Shown one piece after another: positions 22,747 through 36,726 of a stretch of DNA of 64,000 nt (positions are counted from its first letter, which is position 1; each line of letters starts with the position of its first letter). The notes below the pieces were generated by a model. The model ran no database searches. It was not told where the DNA came from and saw only the letters and a program-made list of their open reading frames with translations. The DNA is from Paucibacter sediminis. GTDB lineage: Bacteria > Pseudomonadota > Gammaproteobacteria > Burkholderiales > Burkholderiaceae_C. The stretch lies in contig NZ_CP116346.1 in the NCBI RefSeq assembly GCF_030254645.1, positions 4,071,001 through 4,135,000 of the forward strand. The letters are read 5' to 3'. The translations under genes and the position numbers were made by a program.

Positions 22747-22770
22747 AGCCCCCTTGAAGGGGCTTTTCTG
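22747..22770 (+). terminator. Hairpin with T run in the smc leader
   Basis: AGCCCC and GGGGCT form a 6-base stem with a CTTGAA loop, followed by TTTCTG. It has the form of a short intrinsic terminator, but it lies 36 bases before the smc ATG with no plus-strand gene ahead of it. It might attenuate smc, or end a very short transcript from the queF-smc gap. Confidence 0.5.
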
Positions 22771-22805
22771 TAAATAAATCAAGGGCTTAGTACGCGTCCA
22801 CTGAA

Positions 22806-25800
22806 ATGCGCCTGAACTCGATCAAGCTCTCCGGCTTCAAGTCCTTCGCCGAGCCCACGAATTTCCAGCTGCCCGGGCAGCTGGTGGGCGTGGTGGGGCC
22901 CAATGGCTGCGGTAAGTCCAACATCATGGACGCCGTGCGCTGGGTGCTGGGCGAAAGCAAGGCCAGCGAGCTGCGCGGCGAGTCCATGCAGGACGTGATC
23001 TTCAATGGCTCGGGCAACCGCAAGCCGGCCAGCCGCGCCAGCGTGGAGCTGGTGTTCAGCAATGAAGACGCGCGCGCCGGCGGCCAGTGGAACCAGTTCA
23101 CCGAGATCGCCGTCAAGCGCGTGCTGACGCGCGACGGCAGCTCCAGCTACTTCATCAACAACCAGGTGGTGCGCCGCCGCGATGTGCAGGACGTGTTCCT
23201 GGGCACCGGCCTGGGGCCGCGTGCCTACGCCATCATCGGCCAGGGCACCATCAGCCGCATCATCGAGAGCAAGCCCGAAGAGCTGCGCATGTTTCTCGAG
23301 GAGGCGGCCGGCGTCTCCAAGTACAAGGAGCGCCGCCGCGAGACCGAGAACCGGCTCAAGGACACGCGCGAGAACCTCACCCGCGTGGACGACATCCTGC
23401 GCGAGCTCAACAACAACCTCGAGCGCCTGGAGAAGCAGGCCGTGGTGGCGGCCAGCTATCGCCAGCTGCAGGAGCAGGGCACGCTCAAGCTGCACCAGCT
23501 CTGGTTCCTCAAGCACCGCGACGCCACCGGCGAACAGGCGCGCGTGAAGGGCGAGCAGCTGGAAGCGGTGAACGCGCTGGAGGCCCGCATGGCCGAGCTG
23601 CGCGCCGTCGAGGCCGAGCTGGAAACGGTGCGCCAGGCCCACTATGCGGCGGGCGACGAGCTGCATGCCTCGCAGGGCCGCATGGCCGAGGCCCAGCTGG
23701 AAGTGAGCCGGCTGGAAGAGCGCATCCGCTATGTGGTGGAGGGGCGCCAGCGCGTCGAGCAACGCCTGCTGGAGCTGCACACCCAGAACCAGCAATGGGA
23801 AGAGCGCTCGGCCCAGGCGCGCGAGGAGCAGGAGCACATCGGCGCGCAGATCGCCACGGCCGAGGAGCAGAGCGAGATCCTCGCCGCCCAGGCCGAGGAG
23901 CAGGGCATGAACCTGCCCAATAGCGAGGACGCGGTGCGCGCCGCCCAAGGCCGGGCCAACGAGCAGCGCGGCCTGGTGACCCAGGTGCAGCAGCAGATCC
24001 AGGTGCTGGCCGCCGAGAGCCGCAATATCGACGAGCAGGCGCGCCAGTTGCGCGGTCGGCGCGAGCGCCTGGCCACCGAGCGGCAAGGCCTGACCCTGCC
24101 GGACCAGGATCGCCTGGCCGAATTGAAGCGCCAGAGCGAGGCCGCCGACGAGGCGCGCGAGCTGGCCGATGCGCGCCTGCACGAGCTCTCCGAGCAGGTG
24201 CCGGCGCTGGACGAGACGCGCCGCGCCGCACAGCAGGATGCCAACGCCCAGCTGGCGCGGCAATCGGAGCTCTCCGCCAAGCTCGATGCGCTGCGCGCCC
24301 TGCAAGAGAAGGTACAGACCGAGGGCAAGCTCAAGCCCTGGCTGGCCAAGCATGGGCTGGAGGGCCTGGCCGGACTGTGGACCAGGCTGCACATCCAGCA
24401 GGGCTGGGAAAACGCCCTGGAGGCGGCCCTGCGCGAGCGCATGGGGGCGCTGGAGGTGGGCCGGCTGGAGACGGTGCGCGCCTTCGCCAGCGATGCGCCG
24501 CCCGCCCGGCTGGCGTTTTACTCGCCGCCCGCGGCCTCGATCGCCAACACCCACGAGACCCTGCCGCGCCTCACCGAGCTCTTGCGCCTGGACGATCAGC
24601 CTGGGCTGAAGGCCCTGCTGAACGACTGGCTGGAAGGCGTCTACACCGCTGCCAGCATCGACGAGGCCCTGGCGGGCCGCGCCAAACTCACGCATGGCGA
24701 GGTCATCATGACCCGCGAGGGTCATGCGGTGAGCCAGTTCGCGGTGAGCTTCTATGCGCCCGATTCCGAGGCCGCCGGCCTGCTGGCGCGCGCCCAGGAG
24801 ATCGAGAACCTGGGCCGCGAGTTGCGCGCCCAGCAGCTCATCGCCGAAGACGCCAAGACGCAATTGGTGCGCGCCGAGGCCGGCTATACCGAGGCCTCGC
24901 AGCGCCTGGGCCAGGTGCGCCGCGAAGCCACCGACACCCAGACCCGCGCCCACCAGCTGCATGTGGAGTTGCTGCGCCTCACCCAGCAGAGCGAGGCCGC
25001 CAGCACCCGGCGTGCCCAGCTGGAAGAGGAGCTGTTCGAGATCGATGCCCAGTCCGAGGAGCTGCAGGAGCGCCGCATCACCGGCGAGGCGCGCTTCGAG
25101 GAACTGGATATGCAGCTGGCCACCTGCCAGGAGAAGCATGCCGAGCTGGACGATGCGGTGATCAGCGCCGAGCGCCGCCTGGCCGAGGCGCGCGAGCAGC
25201 TGCGCTCGCTGGAGCGCCGCGCACAGGAGGCTACCTTCAGCGCCCGCACGCTGGCGGCGCGCCGCGGCGAGCTGCAGCGTTCCATCGAGACCGCGCAGCA
25301 GCAGATGGCGCTGAACGTGCAGTCGGCCGAGACCCTGGGCAAGGAGCTGGACACGCTCAACGACGCGGCCGCCCAGGCCGGCCTGCAGGACGCGCTGGCG
25401 CTCAAGGTCGAGCGCGAGCGCGAGCTCGCCGCCGTGCGCGCCGGTTATGACGACCTGAGCCTGCGGCTGCGCAAGGCCGAGGAGCAGCGCCTGGCCTTCG
25501 AGCGCAGCCTGGACCCGCTGCGCGAACGCATCACCAAGCTGCAGCTGGACGAGCAGGCCGCCTCGCTGGGCGGCGCCCAATACATGGAGCAGCTGCTCGC
25601 CGCGGCGGTGGACCTGGAGGCGCTGGCCAAGACCGTGGAAGAGGGCCAGGTCAAGCTCTACGGCCTGCAGGGCGAGATCGACCGCATCAACCGCGAGATC
25701 GCGGCCTTGGGCGCGGTGAACCTGGCGGCGCTGGACGAGCTGAGCGCGGCGCGCGAGCGCAAGACCTTCCTCGACTCGCAGTACACCGACCTCAGCACCG

Positions 25801-26327
25801 CGATGAAGACCCTGGAGGATGCGATCCACAAGATCGACCTCGAGACGCGCGATCTGCTCTCCGGCACCTTCAACCAGGTGAACGAGCATTTCGGCCGCAT
25901 GTTCCCCACGCTCTTCGGCGGCGGCAATGCCAAGCTGGTGATCACCGGCGACGAGATCCTCGATTCCGGCGTGCAGGTGATGGCCCAGCCGCCCGGCAAG
26001 AAGAACAGCACCATCCACCTGCTCTCGGGCGGCGAGAAGGCGCTCACCGCGATCGCCCTGGTGTTCGCCATCTTCATGCTCAACCCCGCGCCCTTCTGCC
26101 TGCTGGACGAGGTGGATGCGCCGCTGGACGACGCCAACACCGAGCGTTACGCGAAACTGGTTTCTGAGATGAGCAGCAAGGGCACGCAGTTCCTCTTCAT
26201 CTCGCACAACAAGATTGCAATGGAAATGGCAGAACAACTGATTGGCGTGACCATGCAGGAGCAGGGCGTGTCGCGCATCGTGGCCGTCGACATGGAAGCC
26301 GCGCTGGGCATGGCGGAGGCCGCATGA
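22806..26327 (+). CDS. smc: Chromosome segregation ATPase SMC
   Basis: SMC forms a ring-shaped dimer with ScpA/ScpB that condenses and separates chromosomes. The 1173-residue protein has the N-terminal Walker A (GPNGCGKSNIMDAVRWVLGE), long coiled coils (about 170-500 and 670-1010) and a hinge domain (about 510-665). The C-terminal head carries LLSGGEKALTAIAL and the Walker B CLLDEVDAPLDDANT. Length and order match full SMC. zipA starts within the stop codon (ATGA). A 1152-codon open frame exists on the opposite strand and is judged a GC artefact. Confidence 0.98.
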   Translation: MRLNSIKLSGFKSFAEPTNFQLPGQLVGVVGPNGCGKSNIMDAVRWVLGESKASELRGESMQDVIFNGSGNRKPASRASVELVFSNEDARAGGQWNQFTEIAVKRVLTRDGSSSYFINNQVVRRRDVQDVFLGTGLGPRAYAIIGQGTISRIIESKPEELRMFLEEAAGVSKYKERRRETENRLKDTRENLTRVDDILRELNNNLERLEKQAVVAASYRQLQEQGTLKLHQLWFLKHRDATGEQARVKGEQLEAVNALEARMAELRAVEAELETVRQAHYAAGDELHASQGRMAEAQLEVSRLEERIRYVVEGRQRVEQRLLELHTQNQQWEERSAQAREEQEHIGAQIATAEEQSEILAAQAEEQGMNLPNSEDAVRAAQGRANEQRGLVTQVQQQIQVLAAESRNIDEQARQLRGRRERLATERQGLTLPDQDRLAELKRQSEAADEARELADARLHELSEQVPALDETRRAAQQDANAQLARQSELSAKLDALRALQEKVQTEGKLKPWLAKHGLEGLAGLWTRLHIQQGWENALEAALRERMGALEVGRLETVRAFASDAPPARLAFYSPPAASIANTHETLPRLTELLRLDDQPGLKALLNDWLEGVYTAASIDEALAGRAKLTHGEVIMTREGHAVSQFAVSFYAPDSEAAGLLARAQEIENLGRELRAQQLIAEDAKTQLVRAEAGYTEASQRLGQVRREATDTQTRAHQLHVELLRLTQQSEAASTRRAQLEEELFEIDAQSEELQERRITGEARFEELDMQLATCQEKHAELDDAVISAERRLAEAREQLRSLERRAQEATFSARTLAARRGELQRSIETAQQQMALNVQSAETLGKELDTLNDAAAQAGLQDALALKVERERELAAVRAGYDDLSLRLRKAEEQRLAFERSLDPLRERITKLQLDEQAASLGGAQYMEQLLAAAVDLEALAKTVEEGQVKLYGLQGEIDRINREIAALGAVNLAALDELSAARERKTFLDSQYTDLSTAMKTLEDAIHKIDLETRDLLSGTFNQVNEHFGRMFPTLFGGGNAKLVITGDEILDSGVQVMAQPPGKKNSTIHLLSGGEKALTAIALVFAIFMLNPAPFCLLDEVDAPLDDANTERYAKLVSEMSSKGTQFLFISHNKIAMEMAEQLIGVTMQEQGVSRIVAVDMEAALGMAEAA

Positions 26328-27391
26328 CCTTGACTGCCATGCTCGCCATCCTCGGTGGCCTGATCCTCGCCGCCGTCATCGCCCATGGTGCCTGGACCGC
26401 CCGCAAGGCCGGCCCGCGCCGTGCCGACCCGCCGATCGAGCCGCAGCTGGGCGAGCGGCAAGACCCGACCCTGGGCGAGGCCAAGGACGCGGTGGGCGAG
26501 CCCTTCCAGCCCGCCATGCCGGGCGACGAGACCGTGCCCCTGGTGGCACGCCAGCTGCCGCGCAAGCCCTCGGCCCGCATCGATGCGCTGATCGACGCCA
26601 TCGCCACCGTCACGCTGGAAGCGCCGGTGACCGGCGACCTGGCGATCTCGCACCTGCCGGGCAGCCGCCGCGCCGGCACCAAGCCCTTCCACATCGAGGG
26701 GCTGAATGCCGAATCGGGCGAGTGGGAGCTGCCCCTGCCGGGTCAGCGCTACAGCGAGTTCCAGGCCGGCGTGCAGATGGCCAACCGCAGCGGCGCGATG
26801 AACGAGATCGAGTACTCGGAGTTCGTGCAGAAGGTGCAGGGCTTTGCCGATGGCCTGAGCGCCTTCGTGCAGTTCCCCGACATGCTGGACGTGGTGGCGC
26901 GTGCCCGCGAGCTCGACCAATTCGCCAGCGAGCATGACGCCCAGCTGGCCGTGGTGCTGCGCGCGCGCAGCGCTGCCTGGACCCTGGGCTATGTGCAGCA
27001 GATGGCGCTGCGCCACGGCTTCGTGCCTGGCGCCATCCCTGGCCGCCTGGTGCTGGCCGCCGAAGAGGAGGGCGCGCCGCCGATCCTGAGCCTGCAGTTC
27101 GATGCCCAGGCGGCCCTGGCCGAAGACCCGCAGGCCTCGGCGCTGCGCGAGCTGACGCTGGCGCTGGACGTGCCGCAGACCCCCGAGGCGCTGGAGCCCT
27201 TTGCCGCCTGGCAGGAAGCCGCGCGGGCGCTCTCGCGTGACATCGAGGCCGATGTCTGCGACGACCGCGCCCAGGTTCTCAATCTGCATGCCTTCGCCGC
27301 CATCGGCCAGGAGCTGTCCACGCTCTACAAGGCCCTGGCCTCGCGCGATCTGGCGGCCGGCAGCCTGGCCGCGCGGCGCCTGTTCAGCTGA
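26324..27391 (+). CDS. zipA: Cell-division protein ZipA-like
   Basis: ZipA anchors FtsZ to the inner membrane at the division site. The 355-residue protein has one N-terminal membrane helix (LTAMLAILGGLILAAVIAHGA), a Pro-rich linker, and a C-terminal FtsZ-binding domain from about residue 200 (FVQFPDMLDVVARARELDQF onwards). Similarity is in architecture and the weakly conserved C-terminal domain, as usual for betaproteobacterial ZipA. The ATG overlaps the smc stop, so segregation and division genes are coupled; ligA follows further downstream, as in other betaproteobacteria. Confidence 0.85.
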   Translation: MTLTAMLAILGGLILAAVIAHGAWTARKAGPRRADPPIEPQLGERQDPTLGEAKDAVGEPFQPAMPGDETVPLVARQLPRKPSARIDALIDAIATVTLEAPVTGDLAISHLPGSRRAGTKPFHIEGLNAESGEWELPLPGQRYSEFQAGVQMANRSGAMNEIEYSEFVQKVQGFADGLSAFVQFPDMLDVVARARELDQFASEHDAQLAVVLRARSAAWTLGYVQQMALRHGFVPGAIPGRLVLAAEEEGAPPILSLQFDAQAALAEDPQASALRELTLALDVPQTPEALEPFAAWQEAARALSRDIEADVCDDRAQVLNLHAFAAIGQELSTLYKALASRDLAAGSLAARRLFS

Positions 27392-27426
27392 CTACACTGG
27401 GGCTCTGAGCAGCCCCTGGAGTCCCC

Positions 27427-28719
27427 TTGAGCACCAGCCTCTTGCTGATTGCCCTCTTGATCGCCGCCAGTGCCTTCTTCTCGATGGCCGAGATGTCGGT
27501 GGCGGCCTCGCGTCGGCTCAAGCTGCGCCAGCTGGCCGACGAGGGCGATGGCCGCGCCGAGCGCGTGCTGGAGGTGCAGGAGCAGCCCGGGCATTACTTC
27601 ACCGTGGTGCAGATCGGCGTCAACACCGTGGCCATCCTGGGCGGCATCGTCGGCGAGGGCGCGTTCACGCCGCATTTCTCCGCCGCCCTGGGCCTGCTGC
27701 TGGCGCCCGAGCAGGCGCAAAGCCTGGGCTTCGCGCTTTCCTTCGCGGCCATCACCGCGCTCTTCATCGTGCTGGCCGACCTGGTGCCCAAGCGCCTCTC
27801 GATGAACGAACCCGAGCGCGTGGCGCTGATCCTGATCGCGCCCATGCTGGCGCTGTGCACCCTGCTGCGGCCCTTGTCCTGGGCCTTCAGCCGGATCAGC
27901 GAGGCCTTGATACGGCTGATGGGCCTGCCGGCCGCGCGCGACAACAGCATCACCCATGCCGACATCCTGGCCCTGGCCGAGGCCGGCAACCTGGCCGGCG
28001 TGGTGGCCGACGCCGAGCAGCAGATCATTGAAAACGTGTTCGAGCTCGACACGCGCACGGTGGAAAGCGTGATGACCACGCGCGAGCGCATCGTCTTCTT
28101 CGGCCTCGACGACGAAGACGCGCTGGTGCGCAACCGCATTGCCGAGGAACCGCATTCCACCTACCTGGTGTGCGAGGGCGAGATCGACCAGGTGGTGGGC
28201 TATGTGGACGCCACCGACCTGTTCCAGCGCGTGCTGCGCGAGGAGGCGCTGCGCCTGCGCGGCAGCGAGGGCCTGATCAAGAAGGTGCTGATCGTGCCGG
28301 ACCGCATCACCCTCTCCGAGGTGCTGCTGCAGTTCCGCGAGAAGCATGAAGACTTCGCCGTGGTGGTGAACGAATACAGCCTGGTAGTGGGCGTGATCAC
28401 CCTCAACGACGTGATGAGCACGGTGATGGGCAGCCTGGTGGCCAGCCACGACGAGGAGCAGATCGTGCGCCGCGAGGACGGCTCCTTCCTGGCCGACGGC
28501 ATCACCCCCATCCCCGATGTGCAGCGCGCGCTGGAGGTGGAGGCCTGGCCCCATGCCGGCCAGTACGACACCCTGGCGGGCTTCCTGATGGTGATGCTGC
28601 GCCGCATCCCGCGCCGCACCGATCAGGTCGTCTGGGAGGGCTGGCGCTTCGAGGTGGTGGACGTGGACAGCCACCGCGTCGACCAGGTGATGATCACGCG
28701 CCTGCCGGCGCCACCGTAG
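27427..28719 (+). CDS. CNNM/CBS-domain membrane protein (CorC/HlyC family)
   Basis: This inner-membrane protein of 430 residues probably exports a cation or polyamine; the family includes bacterial magnesium exporters and the E. coli putrescine exporter PaeA (YtfL). The N-terminal CNNM domain (about residues 1-180) has three or four helices and the FFSMAEMSVAASRRLKLRQL and ADLVPKRLSMNEPERVA motifs. Two CBS domains (about 200-330, VESVMTTRERIVFF and FAVVVNEYSLVVGVIT) and a CorC/HlyC C-terminal domain follow. The start is TTG with GGAG five bases upstream. Older annotation calls this a hemolysin; there is no evidence for that here. Confidence 0.88.
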   Translation: MSTSLLLIALLIAASAFFSMAEMSVAASRRLKLRQLADEGDGRAERVLEVQEQPGHYFTVVQIGVNTVAILGGIVGEGAFTPHFSAALGLLLAPEQAQSLGFALSFAAITALFIVLADLVPKRLSMNEPERVALILIAPMLALCTLLRPLSWAFSRISEALIRLMGLPAARDNSITHADILALAEAGNLAGVVADAEQQIIENVFELDTRTVESVMTTRERIVFFGLDDEDALVRNRIAEEPHSTYLVCEGEIDQVVGYVDATDLFQRVLREEALRLRGSEGLIKKVLIVPDRITLSEVLLQFREKHEDFAVVVNEYSLVVGVITLNDVMSTVMGSLVASHDEEQIVRREDGSFLADGITPIPDVQRALEVEAWPHAGQYDTLAGFLMVMLRRIPRRTDQVVWEGWRFEVVDVDSHRVDQVMITRLPAPP

Positions 28720-28742
28720 ACCGCTGGCGCCCAGGCATCCCA

Positions 28743-29468
28743 TCAGGGGATGTGGGCCAGCTGCGTGCTGGCCCGCACGCCCTGGCCACCGAGCACGGTG
28801 GACCAGTTGCCGGTGGCCTGGTTGTCGTAGCCGCCGACCACCGCCGAGTAATAGCCCCCCGAGACATTGCCGGTGCCGCCCAGCACCGAGGCGAAATAGT
28901 TGCTGCTGCTGTTGACCGCCCCCAGCAAGAGCGCCCCGGCGTGGCTGTAGTTCTGGTTGAAGCCCAGTATCAGATTGTGCGAGCCGCTGCGCGTATTGAC
29001 CGCGCCGCTGCCGCCGCGCAACTCGTTGTAGCCGATGGTCAGATTGCCCAGGCCGTTGAGGGTTTGGTAGGTGAGGCCCGTGCCATTGCGAAGATGCAGG
29101 TTGGCGCCGGTGATGTAGATCTCGTTGCCACTGCGGCTGAAGTGCGCCAGCTTGTCGTTCAGCGGACTCACCAGGCCGTCGCCATAGCTTTTCGCGCTGG
29201 CCAGCGCGTTGGCGGCCGCGGCGTCGGCATAGGCCTTGCGATCGGCAACCTCCTTGCTCAACGCCGTCTGCAGCGTGGCGATCGTGCTCGCCTGTGCCGT
29301 GTTGGCGGCCTGCAAGCTGGCGACCGTCTGGCTCAGGGCGGCGACCGTCGTCTCCAAGTTGGCCAGGCGCTGGGCGGAGCTGACGACCGGCTGCGCCTGC
29401 GCCGCGCCAGCCAGACACAAGGCGACCGTGAGGACGGCTGACAGGCCAAGGGTTCTGAGAAGCTGCAT
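28743..29468 (-). CDS. Secreted coiled-coil protein with head-type repeats
   Basis: I do not recognise a named family. The 241-residue product has a clear signal peptide (MQLLRTLGLSAVLTVALCLA, cut near AQA-Q), then about 60 residues with heptad-like leucines (LANLETTVAALSQTVASLQ) that should form a coiled coil. The C-terminal part contains Gly/Asn-rich repeats (ASVLGGTGNVSGGYYSAVVG, then ATGNWSTVLGG) like trimeric adhesin heads or phage fibre tips. There is no membrane anchor at the C terminus, so it should be periplasmic or secreted. It is the only minus-strand gene between smc and ligA. Confidence 0.75.
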   Translation of the reverse strand: MQLLRTLGLSAVLTVALCLAGAAQAQPVVSSAQRLANLETTVAALSQTVASLQAANTAQASTIATLQTALSKEVADRKAYADAAAANALASAKSYGDGLVSPLNDKLAHFSRSGNEIYITGANLHLRNGTGLTYQTLNGLGNLTIGYNELRGGSGAVNTRSGSHNLILGFNQNYSHAGALLLGAVNSSSNYFASVLGGTGNVSGGYYSAVVGGYDNQATGNWSTVLGGQGVRASTQLAHIP

Positions 29469-29630
29469 CTGAATCTCCTGTTGGCGAGCGGTTGATTGTG
29501 ATGAGCGCGCCGGCCCTTGACCAGCGCCTGGAGCCGCCGGCAGCGATCAGACAGGCCCACACCCCTATGTTGACGAGGCTCGGCGCCGATGGGCCCGCAT
29601 AGACTGAAACCCCACTCTGGCGAGGCTCGG

Positions 29631-33820
<4,190 letters not shown>

Positions 33821-33913
33821 GTCTCGCTCCGGTCGATGTGGGCATGGCGCTGCCCCGCCGTCCGTCTTGAGGCGGACTGCTGTCGGGGCTTGCGCCGGTG
33901 TTCAGGCCTGCAT

Positions 33914-35359
33914 TTAGGCCTGTGTATAGGCCGTCTTCACGGTGGTGTAGAACTCGGCGGCATGGCGGCCCTGCTCGCGTGGCCCATAGCTGGAGCCCTT
34001 GCGGCCGCCGAAGGGCACGTGGTAGTCCACGCCCGCGGTGGGCAGGTTCACCATCACCATGCCGGCCTGGGCATGACGCTTGAAGTGCGTGGCATGCTTG
34101 AGCGAGCTGGTGGCGATGCCGGCGGCCAGGCCGAAGGGCGTGTCGTTCGCCAGCGCCAGGGCCTCCTCGTAGTCGCGTGCGCGCAGCACGCTCACCACCG
34201 GGCCGAACACTTCCTCGCGGTTGATGCGCATGGCCGCCGTGGTGTCGGTGATGAGGGCCGGGCGCAGATAGAAGCCGGGCTGGCCCTCGGGGTTGTGGGC
34301 CAGGGCCTCGCCGCCGCAGGCCAGGCGCGCGCCCTCGGCCTGGGCGATGGCGATGTATTCCAGGTCCTGGCCCAGCTGGCTCTGGTCCACCACCGGCCCG
34401 ATGTCGGTGCCAGGCTTGCGTGCGTCGTCCACCTTCAGGCTCTGCATGCGCGCCACCATGGCGGCCACGAAGCGCTCGTGGATGCCCGCGGTGACGATCA
34501 GGCGCGAGGAGGCGGTGCAGCGCTGGCCGGTGGAGAAGAAGCCGCTCTGCACCGCGCAGTTCACCGCCAGGTCCAGGTCGGCATCGTCCAGCACGACCAT
34601 GGGGTTCTTGCCGCCCATCTCGAGCTGGAACTTGGCCATGCGTGCGACGCAGGCGGCCGCCACCTTCTGCCCCGTGCCCACCGAGCCGGTGAAGCTGATG
34701 GCGGCGACGCGGCGGTCATCCAGCAGGGTGGCCCCCACCTCCGAGCCGCGCCCCATCACCAGATTGAACACCCCCTGCGGCAGGCCGCTGCGCGAGAGGA
34801 TCTCGGCCAGCGCCCAGGCCGAGCCGGGCACCAGATCGGCCGGCTTGAAGACCACGCAGTTGCCATAGGCCAGGGCCGGCGCGATCTTCCAGGCCGGGAT
34901 CGCGATCGGAAAATTCCAGGGCGTGATGATGCCCACCACGCCGATCGGCTCGCGCGTGATTTCCACGCCCACGCCGGGCCGCACCGAGGGCATCAGCTCG
35001 CCGCCGGGGCGCAGCGCCTCGCCGGCAAAGAACTTGAAGATATTGCCGGCGCGCGCCACCTCGCCGACGGCCTCGGGCAGGGTCTTGCCTTCCTCGCGGG
35101 CCAGCAGCTCGCCCAGCTCGGCGCGGCGCGCCAGGATTTCACTGCCCACCGCGTCGAGGATGTCGAAGCGCTGCTGCGGCGTGGAGAGGCTCCAGGTCGG
35201 GAAGGCGGCCTCGGCGGCGGCGATCGCCAGGCGCGCCTGGGCGGCATCGGCCTGGGCGTATTCGCCGATCAGGTCGCGCGTGTCCGAGGGGTTGATATTG
35301 CGTGAGACGCGCTGGCCTTCCAGCCACTCGCCGGCGATCAGATTCTTGAACATCGTCAT
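33914..35359 (-). CDS. 2-oxoglutarate semialdehyde dehydrogenase
   Basis: This NAD(P)-dependent enzyme oxidises 2-oxoglutarate semialdehyde to 2-oxoglutarate, the last step of the aldarate pathway. The 481-residue aldehyde dehydrogenase fold has the cofactor region PWNFPIAIPAWKIAPALAYG, the general-base Glu in FQLEMGGKNP and the nucleophile Cys in FFSTGQRCTASSR. The specific substrate is inferred from its position directly after gudD and in the same operon as kdgD; succinate semialdehyde-type enzymes are close relatives. Confidence 0.9.
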   Translation of the reverse strand: MTMFKNLIAGEWLEGQRVSRNINPSDTRDLIGEYAQADAAQARLAIAAAEAAFPTWSLSTPQQRFDILDAVGSEILARRAELGELLAREEGKTLPEAVGEVARAGNIFKFFAGEALRPGGELMPSVRPGVGVEITREPIGVVGIITPWNFPIAIPAWKIAPALAYGNCVVFKPADLVPGSAWALAEILSRSGLPQGVFNLVMGRGSEVGATLLDDRRVAAISFTGSVGTGQKVAAACVARMAKFQLEMGGKNPMVVLDDADLDLAVNCAVQSGFFSTGQRCTASSRLIVTAGIHERFVAAMVARMQSLKVDDARKPGTDIGPVVDQSQLGQDLEYIAIAQAEGARLACGGEALAHNPEGQPGFYLRPALITDTTAAMRINREEVFGPVVSVLRARDYEEALALANDTPFGLAAGIATSSLKHATHFKRHAQAGMVMVNLPTAGVDYHVPFGGRKGSSYGPREQGRHAAEFYTTVKTAYTQA

Positions 35360-35368
35360 GTTTGCTTT

Positions 35369-36703
35369 CTAGCGGTCCAGCGCGGGGCGCTTGGGGTCGA
35401 AGCGCCAGCCGGGGATCAGGTCTTGCATGGCGATGGCGTCGTCGCGCGCGCCCAGCCCATGCTGCAGATAGAGCTGGTGGGCCTTCTCGACCTCGACCAT
35501 GTCGAGCTCGACGCCCAGGCCCGGTTTTTTTGGCACCTGCACATGGCCGCCGACGATCTGCAGCGGCTCCTTGCTGAGGCGCTGGCCGTCCTGCCAGATC
35601 CAGTGCGTGTCGATGGCGGTGACCTTGCCGGGCGCGGCCGCGCCCACATGGGTGAACATGGCCAGCGAGACGTCGAAATGGTTGTTGGAATGCGAGCCCC
35701 AGGTGAGGCCCCAGTCGCGGCAGGTCTGGGCCACGCGCACCGAGCCGGCCATGGTCCAGAAATGCGGGTCGGCCAGCGGGATGTCCACGCTCTGCAGGGC
35801 CAGCGCATGGCTGAGCTGGCGCCAGTCGGTGGCGATCATGTTGGTGGCCGTGGGCAGGCCGGTGGCACGGCGGAACTCGGCCATCACCTCGCGGCCGGAG
35901 AAGCCATCCTCGGCGCCGCAGGGGTCCTCGGCATAGGCGATCACGCCACGCATATCGCGCATCAGGCGGATCGCGTCCTTGAGCAGCCAGCCGCCGTTGG
36001 GGTCCAGCGTCACGCGTGCGCTGGGGAAGCGCTCGTGCAGTGCGCGGATTGCCTCCACTTCCTCGTCGCCGCGCAGCACGCCGCCCTTGAGCTTGAAGTC
36101 GTTGAAGCCGTAGCGCTCGCGCGCGGCCTCGGCCACGCGCACGATGGCCTCGGGGGTGAGCGCCTGTTCGTGGCGCAGGCGGCACCAGTCGTTGTCGGCG
36201 CCGGGTTCGCTGGCGTAGGGCAGCGCGCTGCGCGTCCGGTCGCCCACATAGAAGAGATAGCCCAGCATCTCCACCGAGTCGCGCTGCTGGCCTTCGCCCA
36301 GCAGCGCTGCCACCGGCACGTTGAGGTGCTGGCCCAGCAGGTCCAGCAGGGCGGATTCAATCGCCGTCACCGCATGGATGGTGGTGCGCAGGTCGAAGGT
36401 CTGCTGGCCGCGGCCACCGGCATCGCGGTCGGCGAACTGCGCCTGCACCGCCTGCAGCACGCGCTGCTGCGAGCCCAGGGGCTGGCCCACCACGAGGGCG
36501 CGCGCATCCTCCAGGGTCTGGCGTATCTTCTCGCCGCCCGGCACCTCGCCCACGCCGGTGCGGCCGGCGCTGTCTGTGAGTATCAGCAGATTGCGGGTGA
36601 AGAAGGGGGCGTGGGCGCCGCTGAGGTTCAGCAGCATGCTGTCGCGGCCGGCGACGGGGATCACGCGCAGCGCGCTGATCACGGGAGTGGCGGAGAGGCT
36701 CAT
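35369..36703 (-). CDS. gudD: Glucarate dehydratase
   Basis: GudD dehydrates D-glucarate (and L-idarate) to 5-keto-4-deoxyglucarate. It is an enolase-superfamily protein of 444 residues. The KxK catalytic pair is in DFKLKGG, the metal ligands are around LDPNGGW and YAEDPCG, and the catalytic His is in [12 protein letters not shown]. The N-terminal [17 protein letters not shown] is characteristic of GudD. It starts 23 bases after the TctC gene and ends nine bases before the dehydrogenase gene. Confidence 0.96.
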   Translation of the reverse strand: MSLSATPVISALRVIPVAGRDSMLLNLSGAHAPFFTRNLLILTDSAGRTGVGEVPGGEKIRQTLEDARALVVGQPLGSQQRVLQAVQAQFADRDAGGRGQQTFDLRTTIHAVTAIESALLDLLGQHLNVPVAALLGEGQQRDSVEMLGYLFYVGDRTRSALPYASEPGADNDWCRLRHEQALTPEAIVRVAEAARERYGFNDFKLKGGVLRGDEEVEAIRALHERFPSARVTLDPNGGWLLKDAIRLMRDMRGVIAYAEDPCGAEDGFSGREVMAEFRRATGLPTATNMIATDWRQLSHALALQSVDIPLADPHFWTMAGSVRVAQTCRDWGLTWGSHSNNHFDVSLAMFTHVGAAAPGKVTAIDTHWIWQDGQRLSKEPLQIVGGHVQVPKKPGLGVELDMVEVEKAHQLYLQHGLGARDDAIAMQDLIPGWRFDPKRPALDR

Positions 36704-36726
36704 GCGGGGTGGTCTCTTTGCAGCTT

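Noticed and set aside
22779-26237. A 1152-codon open frame on the minus strand opposite smc
   Set aside because: It is out of step with real codon bias, has no known motifs and lies wholly within smc; high GC gives few stop codons in this frame.
27427-28719. Hemolysin as the function of the CNNM/CBS protein
   Set aside because: The name comes from old family labels; the domains indicate a membrane transporter-type protein, not a toxin.
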